Positions 57,001 through 64,000 of a stretch of 64,000 nt of DNA are shown here, one piece after another. The stretch's first letter is position 1, and every line of letters begins with the position of its first letter. A model generated the notes under the pieces. It did not search any database. It had not been told where the DNA came from and was given only the letters and a program-made list of their open reading frames with translations. The position numbers were made by a program, and so were the translations under genes. The stretch spans positions 267,484,897-267,548,896 of the forward strand of contig NC_090319.1 of the NCBI RefSeq assembly GCF_040869045.1. Reading direction: 5' to 3'. Source of the DNA: Eurosta solidaginis. Lineage: Eukaryota > Arthropoda > Insecta > Diptera > Tephritidae.

Positions 57001-60000
57001 TTATGAGTGTTTTAAAAGGGAGTGGGCCTTAGTTCTATGGGTGGACGCCTTTTCGGGATATCGCCATAAACGTGGACCAGGGGTGACTCTAGAATTTATT
57101 TTGTACGATATGGGTATCAAATGAAAGGTATTAATGAGTATTTTAAAAGGGCGTGTACCTAAGTTCTATATATGGATGCCTTTTCGAGATATCGCCATAA
57201 AGATGGACCAGGGGTGAAGTTGGGGTCTAGAATTTGTTTGTACTATATGGGTATCAAATGAAAGGTGTTAATAAGTGTTTTAAAAGGGAGTGGGCCTTAG
57301 TTCTATGGGTGGACGCCTTTTCGGGATATCGCTATAAACGTGGACCAGGGGTGACTCTAGAATTTATTTTGTACGATATGGGTATCAAATGAAAGGTATT
57401 AATGAGTATTTTAAAAGGGCGTGGGCCTAAGTTCTATAGATGGACACCTTTTCGAGATATCGCCATAAACGTGGACCAGGGGTGACTCTAGAATTTATTT
57501 TGTACGATATGGGTATCAAATGAAAGGTATTAATGAGTATTTTAAAAGGGCGCGGGCCTAAGTTCTATAGATGGACGCCTTTTCGAGATATCGCCATAAA
57601 GATGGACCAAGGGTGACTCTAGAATTGGTTCGTACGATATGAGTATCAAGTGAAAGGTGTTAATGAGTATTTTAAGAGGGTGTGGGCCTTAGTTCTATAT
57701 GTGGACGCCTTTTCAAGATATCGCCATAAAGGTGGACCAGAGGTGACTCTAGAATTTGTTTGTACTATATGGGTATCAAATGAAAGGTGTTAATGAGTAT
57801 TTTAAAAGGGAGTGGGTCTTAGTTCTATAGGTGGACGCCTTTTCGGAATATCGTTATAAAAGTGGACCAGGGTTGACTCTAGAATGCGCTTGTACAATAT
57901 GCATATCAAACGAAAGGTGTTAATAAGTGTTTTAAAAGGGAGTGGGCCTTAGTTCTATGGGTGGACGCCTTTTCGGGATATCGCCATAAACGTGGACCAG
58001 GGGTGACTCTAGAATTTATTTTGTACGATATGGGTATCAAATGGAAGGTATTAATGAGTATTTTAAAAGGGCGTGGGCCTAAGTTCTATAGATGGACGCC
58101 TTTTCGAGATATCGCCATAAACGTGGACCAGGGGTGACTCTAGAATTTATTTTGTACGATATGGGTATCAAATGAAAGGTATTAACGAGTATTTTAAAAG
58201 GGCGCGGGGCTAAGTTCTATATATGGACGCCTTTTCGAGATATCGCCATAAAGATGGGCCAGGGGTGACTCTAGAATTGGTTTGTACGATATGAGTATCA
58301 AGTGAAAGGTGTTAATGAGTATTTTAAGAGGGTGTGGGCCTTAGTTCTATATGTGGACGCCTTTTCGAGATATCGCCATAAAGGTGGACCAGAGGTGACT
58401 CTAGAATTTGTTTGTACTATATGGGTATCAAATGAAAGGTGCTAATGAGCATTTTAAAAGGGAGTGGGCCTTAGTTCTATAGGTGGACGCCTTTTCGAGA
58501 TATCGCCATAAAGGTGGACCAGAGGTGACTCTAGAATTTGTTTGTACTATATGGGTATCAAATGAAAGGTATTAATGAGTATTTTAAAAGGGCGCGGGGC
58601 TAAGTTCTATATATGGACGCCTTTTCGAGATATCGCCATAAAGATGGACCAGGGGTGACTCTAGAATTGGTTTGTACGATATGAGTATCAAGTGAAAGGT
58701 GTTAATGAGTATTTTAAGAGGGTGTGGGCCTTAGTTCTATATGTGGACGCCTTTTCGAGATATCGCCATAAACGTGGACCAGGGGTGACTCTAGAATTTA
58801 TTTTGTACGATATGGGTATCAAATGAAAGGTATTAATGAGTATTTTAAAAGGGCGCGGGGCTAAGTTCTATATATGGACGCCTTTTCGAGATATCGCCAT
58901 AAAGATGGACCAGGGGTGACTCTAGAATTGGTTTGTACGATATGAGTATCAAGTGAAAGGTGTTAATGAGCATTTTAAGAGGGTGTGGGCCTTAGTTCTA
59001 TATGTGGACGCCTTTTCGAGATATCGCCATAAAGGTGGACCAGAGGTGACTCTAGAATTTGTTTGTACTATATGGGTATCAAATGAAAGTTGTTAATGAG
59101 TATTTTAAAAGGGAGTGGGCCTTAGTTCTATAGGTGGACGCCTTTTCGGAATATCGTTATAAAAGTGGACCAGGGTTGACTCTAGAATGCGCTTGTACAA
59201 TATGCGTATCAAACGAAAGGTGTTAATAAGTGGTTTAAAAGGGAGTGGGCCTTAGTTCTATGGGTGGACGCCTTTTCGGGATATCGCCATAAACGTGGAC
59301 CAGGGGTGACTCTAGAATTGGTTTGTACGATATGCGTATCAAGTGAAAGGTGTTAATGAGTATTTTAAGAGGGCGTGGGCCTTAGTTCTATATGTGGACG
59401 CCTTTTCGAGATATCGCCATAAAGGTGGACCAGAGGTGAAGGTGGGGTCAAGAATTTGTTTGTACTATATGGGTATCAAATGAAAGGCGTTAATGAGTAT
59501 TTTAAGAGGGTGCGGGCCTTAGTTCTATATGTGGACGCCTTTTCGAGATATCGCCATAAAGGTGGACCAGAGGTGACTCTAGAATTTGTTTGTACTATAT
59601 GGGTATCAAATGAAAGGTGCTAATGAGCATTTTAAAAGGGAGTGGGCCTTAGTTCTATAGGTGGACGCCTTTTCGAGATATCGCCATAAAGGTGGACCAG
59701 AGGTGACTCTAGAATTTGTTTGTACTATATGGGTATCAAATGAAAGGTGTTAATGAGCATTTTAAAAGGGAGTGGGCCTTAGTTCTATAGGTGGACGCCT
59801 TTTCGAGATATCGCCATAAAGGTGGACCAGAGGTGACTCTAGAATTTGTTTGTACTATATGGGTATCAAATGAAAGGTATTAATGAGTATTTTAAAAGGG
59901 CGCGGGGCTAAGTTCTATATATGGACGCCTTTTCGAGATATCGCCATAAAGATGGACCAGGGGTGACTCTAGAATTGGTTTGTACGATATGAGTATCAAG

Positions 60001-63000
60001 TGAAAGGTGTTAATGAGTATTTTAAGAGGGTGTGGGCCTTAGTTCTATATGTGGACGCCTTTTCGAGATATCGCCATAAACGTGGACCAGGGGTGACTCT
60101 AGAATTTATTTTGTACGATATGGGTATCAAATGAAAGGTATTAATGAGTATTTTAAAAGGGCGCGGGGCTAAGTTCTATATATGGACGCCTTTTCGAGAT
60201 ATCGCCATAAAGATGGGCCAGGGGTGACTCTAGAATTGGTTTGTACGATATGAGTATCAAGTGAAAGGTGTTAATGAGTATTTTAAGAGGGTGTGGGCCT
60301 TAGTTCTCTATGTGGACGCCTTTTCGATATATCGCCATAAAGGTGGACCAGAGGTGACTCTAGAATTTGTTTGTACTATATGGGTATCAAATGAAAGGTG
60401 CTAATGAGCATTTTAAAAGGGAGTGGGCCTTAGTTCTATAGGTGGACGCCTTTTCGAGATATCGCCATAAAGGTGGACCAGAGGTGACTCTAGAATTTGT
60501 TTGTACTATATGGGTATCAAATGAAAGGTGTTAATGAGCATTTTAAAAGGGAGTGGGCCTTAGTTCTATAGGTGGACGCCTTTTCGAGATATCGCCATAA
60601 AGGTGGACCAGAGGTGACTCTAGAATTTGTTTGTACTATATGGGTATCAAATGAAAGGTATTAATGAGTATTTTAAAAGGGCGCGGGGCTAAGTTCTATA
60701 TATGGACGCCTTTTCGAGATATCGCCATAAAGATGGACCAGGGGTGACTCTAGAATTGGTTTGTACGATATGAGTATCAAGTGAAAGGTGTTAATGAGTA
60801 TTTTAAGAGGGTGTGGGCCTTAGTTCTATATGTGGACGCCTTTTCGAGATATCGCCATAAACGTGGACCAGGGGTGACTCTAGAATTTATTTTGTACGAT
60901 ATGGGTATCAAATGAAAGGTATTAATGAGTATTTTAAAAGGGCGCGGGGCTAAGTTCTATATATGGACGCCTTTTCGAGATATCGCCATAAAGATTGACC
61001 AGGGGTGACTCTAGAATTGGTTTGTACGATATGAGTATCAAGTGAAAGGTGTTAATGAGTATTTTAAGAGGGTGTGGGCCTTAGTTCTATATGTGGACGC
61101 CTTTTCGAGATATCGCCATAAAGGTGGACCAGAGGTGACTCTAGAATTTGTTTGTACTATATGGGTATCAAATGAAAGTTGTTAATGAGTATTTTAAAAG
61201 GGAGTGGGCCTTAGTTCTATAGGTGGACGCCTTTTCGGAATATCGTTATAAAAGTGGACCAGGGTTGACTCTAGAATGCGCTTGTACAATATGCGTATCA
61301 AACGAAAGGTGTTAATAAGTGTTTTAAAAGGGAGTGGGCCTTAGTTCTATGGGTGGACGCCTTTTCGGGATATCGCCATAAACGTGGACCAGGGGTGACT
61401 CTAGAATTGGTTTGTACGATATGAGTATCAAGTGAAAGGTGTTAATGAGTATTTTAAGAGGGCGTGGGCCTTAGTTCTATATGTGGACGCCTTTTCGAGA
61501 TATCGCCATAAAGGTGGACCAGAGGTGAAGGTGGGGTCTAGAATTTGTTTGTACTATATGGGTATCAAATGAAAGGCGTTAATGAGTATTTTAAGAGGGT
61601 GCGGGCCTTAGTTCTATATGTGGACGCCTTTTCGAGATATCGCCATAAAGGTGGACCAGAGGTGACTCTAGAATTTGTTTGTACTATATGGGTATCAAAT
61701 GAAAGGTGTTAATGAGTGTTTTAAAAGGGAGTGGGCCTTAGTTCTATGGGTGGACGCCTTTACGGGATATCGCCATAAACGTGGACCAGGGGTGACTCTA
61801 GAATTTATTTTGTACGATATGGGTATCAAATGAAAGGTATTAATGAGTATTTTAAAAGGGCGTGGACCTAAATTCTATAGATGGATGCCTTTTCGAGATA
61901 TCGCCATAAAGATGGACCAGGGGTGACTCTAGAATTGGTTTGAACGATATGAGTATCAAATGAAAGGCGTTAATGAGTATTTTAAGAGGGTGTGGGCCTT
62001 AGTTCTATATGTGGACGCCTTTTCGAGATATCGCCATAAAGGTGGACCAGAGGTGAAGGTGGGGTCTAGAATTTGTTTGTACTATATGGGTATCAAATGA
62101 AAGGTGTTAATGAGTATTTTAAAAGGGAGTGGGCCTTAGTTCTATGGGTGGACGCCTTTTCAGGATATCGCCATAAACGTGGACCAGGGGTGACTCTAGA
62201 ATTTATTTTGTACGATATGGGCATCAACTGAAAGGTATTAATGAGTATTTTAAGAGGGCGTGGGCCTTAGTTCTATATGTGGACGCCTTTTCGAGATATC
62301 GCAATAAAGGTGGACCAGAGGTGACTCTAGAATTTGTTTGTACTATATGGGTATCAAATGAAAGGTGTTAATGAGTATTTTAAAAGGGAGTGGGCCTTAG
62401 TTCTATAGGTGGATGCCTTTTCGAGATATCGCCATAGAGGTGGGCCAGGGGTGAAGGTGGGGTCTAGAATTTGTTTGTACTATATGGGTATCAAATGAAA
62501 GGTGTTAATGAGCATTTTAAAAGGGAGTGGGCCTTAGTTCTATAGGTGGACGCCTTTTCGGAATATCGTTATAAAAGTGGACCAGGGTTGACTCTAGAAT
62601 GCGCTTGTACAATATGCGTATCAAACGAAAGGTGTTAATAAGTGTTTTAAGAGGGAGTGGGCCTTAGTTCTATGGGTGGACGCCTTTTCGGGATATCGCC
62701 ATAAACGTGGACCAGGGGTGACTCTAGAATTTATTTTGTACGATATGGGTATCAAATGAAAGGTATTAATGAGTATTTTAAAAGGGCGTGGGCCTAAGTT
62801 CTATAGATGGACGCCTTTTCGAGATATCGCCATAAAGATGGACCAGGGGTGACTCTAGAATTGGTTTGTACGATATGAGTATCAAGTGAAAGGTGCTAAT
62901 GAGGATTTTAAAAGGGAGTGGGCCTTAGTTCTATAGGTGGACGCCTTTTCGGAATATCGTTATAAAAGTGGACCAGGGTGGACTCTAGAATGCGCTTGTA

Positions 63001-64000
63001 CAATATGCGTATCAAACGAAAGGTATTAATGAGTATTTTAAAAGGGCGCGGGGCTAAGTTCTATATATGGACGCCTTTTCGAGATATCGCCATAAAGATG
63101 GACCAGGGGTGACTCTAGAATTGGTTTGTACGATATGAGTATCAAGTGAAAGGTGTTAATGAGTATTTTAAGAGGGTGTGGGCCTTAGTTCTATATGTGG
63201 ACGCCTTTTCGAGATATCGCCATAAAGGTGGACCAGAGGTGACTCTAGAATTTGTTTGTACTATATGGGTATCAAATGAAAGTTGTTAATGAGTATTTTA
63301 AAAGGGAGTGGGCCTTAGTTCTATAGGTGGACGCCTTTTCGGAATATCGTTATAAAAGTGGACCAGGGTTGACTCTAGAATGCGCTTGTACAATATGCGT
63401 ATCAAACGAAAGGTGTTAATAAGTGTTTTAAAAGGGAGTGGGCCTTAGTTCTATGGGTGGACGCCTTTTCGGGATATCGCCATAAACGTGGACCAGGGGT
63501 GACTCTAGAATTGGTTTGTACGATATGAGTATCAAGTGAAAGGTGTTAATGAGTATTTTAAGAGGGCGTGGGCCTTAGTTCTATATGTGGACGCCTTTTC
63601 GAGATATCGCCATAAAGGTGGACCAGAGGTGAAGGTGGGGTCTAGAATTTGTTTGTACTATATGGGTATCAAATGAAAGGCGTTAATGAGTATTTTAAGA
63701 GGGTGCGGGCCTTAGTTCTATATGTGGACGCCTTTTCGAGATATCGCCATAAAGGTGGACCAGAGGTGACTCTAGAATTTGTTTGTACTATATGGGTATC
63801 AAATGAAAGGTGTTAATGAGTGTTTTAAAAGGGAGTGGGCCTTAGTTCTATGGGTGGACGCCTTTACGGGATATCGCCATAAACGTGGACCAGGGGTGAC
63901 TCTAGAATTTATTTTGTACGATATGGGTATCAAATGAAAGGTATTAATGAGTATTTTAAAAGGGCGTGGACCTAAATTCTATAGATGGATGCCTTTTCGA
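48100..64000 (+). repeat. 130-bp satellite array (>120 monomers) derived from the CTR element
   Basis: The monomer step measured on 'GACGCCTTTTCGAGATAT' is 130 bp (for example 51163 to 51293). The array spans at least 15.9 kb. Several monomer classes are visible: 'GGCGCGGGGCTAAG' with 'GGTTTGTACGATATGAGTAT'; 'GAGGGTGTGGGCCTTAG' with 'TTGTACTATATGGGTAT'; 'GAGCATTTTAAAAGGGAGTG'; and a distinct class 'GGAATATCGTTATAAAAGTG' with 'GAATGCGCTTGTACAATATG'. Some carry a 'GAAGGTGGGG' insertion. The classes are ordered in blocks that recur. There is no long open frame because 130 is not a multiple of three. Confidence 0.95.
61200..64000 (+). repeat. ~2.1-kb higher-order repeat within the satellite array
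   Basis: 61200-61896 and 63304-64000 share private variants in the same order: 'GAAAGTTGTTAAT' (61179 and 63283), the 'GCGCTTGTACAATATG' unit, the 'GAAGGTGGGGTC' insertion, 'GAAAGGCGTTAAT', and 'CCTTTACGGG' (tacggg at 61761 and 63865). All lie at an offset of 2104 bp. 'GAAAGTTGTTAAT' also occurs at 59090 (offset 2089). Confidence 0.85.

Larger units (their letters stand above)
47952..64000 (+). mobile_element. CTR-family element whose central repeat has expanded (open at window end)
   Basis: The left end (47952-48100) is the family's normal one: 'AACAAGTAAGGAAGGCTAAG', hairpin GTTCGG…CCGAAC, 'ATACTCAGTTGAGAGCTGTG'. From about 48100 it passes directly into the tandem array, which is still running at 64000. 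The right half of the element is not seen; it may lie beyond the window or have been lost. Confidence 0.88.

Noticed and set aside
48100..64000. CRISPR-like or protein-repeat array
   Set aside because: Units are directly adjacent with no unique spacers, monomers are 130 bp, the sequence is eukaryotic, and no open frame persists.

Overview
The window looks like gene-poor, repeat-dense DNA of a higher fly (Brachycera). A tephritid fruit fly is the most likely source, inferred from repeat families I recognise by eye: a tRNA-headed SINE, a SINE-like repeat ending in (ACA)n, and a family of non-coding elements with 'TGGGCGTGG' boxes and (GACG)n runs. I can support no host protein-coding gene, rRNA, true tRNA gene or CRISPR array. 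Almost everything recognisable is a transposable element, an element fragment or a satellite.

Layout. 1-1.9 kb: AT-rich DNA with a ~535-bp fold-back element and a scrap of an insect retrotransposon gag-like protein. 1.9-12.4 kb: a ~122-bp satellite split by one complete but dead Ty3/Gypsy LTR retrotransposon (2311-11716, minus strand, Osvaldo/Ulysses-like), with long unequal LTRs, a Lys-tRNA-type primer site, polypurine tract, TATA/initiator promoter, broken gag and pol and a small third ORF. 12.4-25 kb: three SINE copies, a MITE-like element with 18-bp TIRs, a decayed non-LTR fragment, a decayed RTE-like LINE (minus), a fold-back with tandem-repeat arms, and an (ACA)n-tailed repeat. 27-64 kb is dominated by one family, here called the CTR element (central tandem repeat). 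Its copies lie at 15.1-16.3 kb (no CTR), 27.1-29.3 kb (~6 monomers), 32.9-36.4 kb (~17 monomers, minus), 41.5-43.6 kb (~5 monomers) and 48.0 kb to the end of the window (about 120 monomers of 130 bp, array still open at 64000). Between these copies sit a hAT transposase remnant carrying a perfect 74-bp inverted duplication (36.7-37.6 kb), a nested pair of LINEs with both target-site duplications readable (44.3-46.7 kb), a ~410-bp hairpin element (47.1-47.5 kb), and three clusters of TATCGAT/CGATAA motifs.

The most interesting system is the CTR family. One window holds copies with 0, ~5, ~6, ~17 and >120 copies of the same 130-bp monomer, so it appears to catch a non-autonomous element turning into a satellite. 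The largest array already has higher-order structure, with blocks sharing private variants at offsets of about 2.1, 3.9 and 7.3 kb. The supposedly unique right half of the element is itself a decayed ~150-bp tandem array. A second notable item is the LTR of the Gypsy element: in both LTRs a strong two-part stem-loop lies 17-18 nt downstream of a predicted TATA(+28)Inr start, a TAR-like arrangement.

Limits: boundaries were placed by eye by comparing copies and arms. Family names below superfamily level are inferences, and divergence was not computed.
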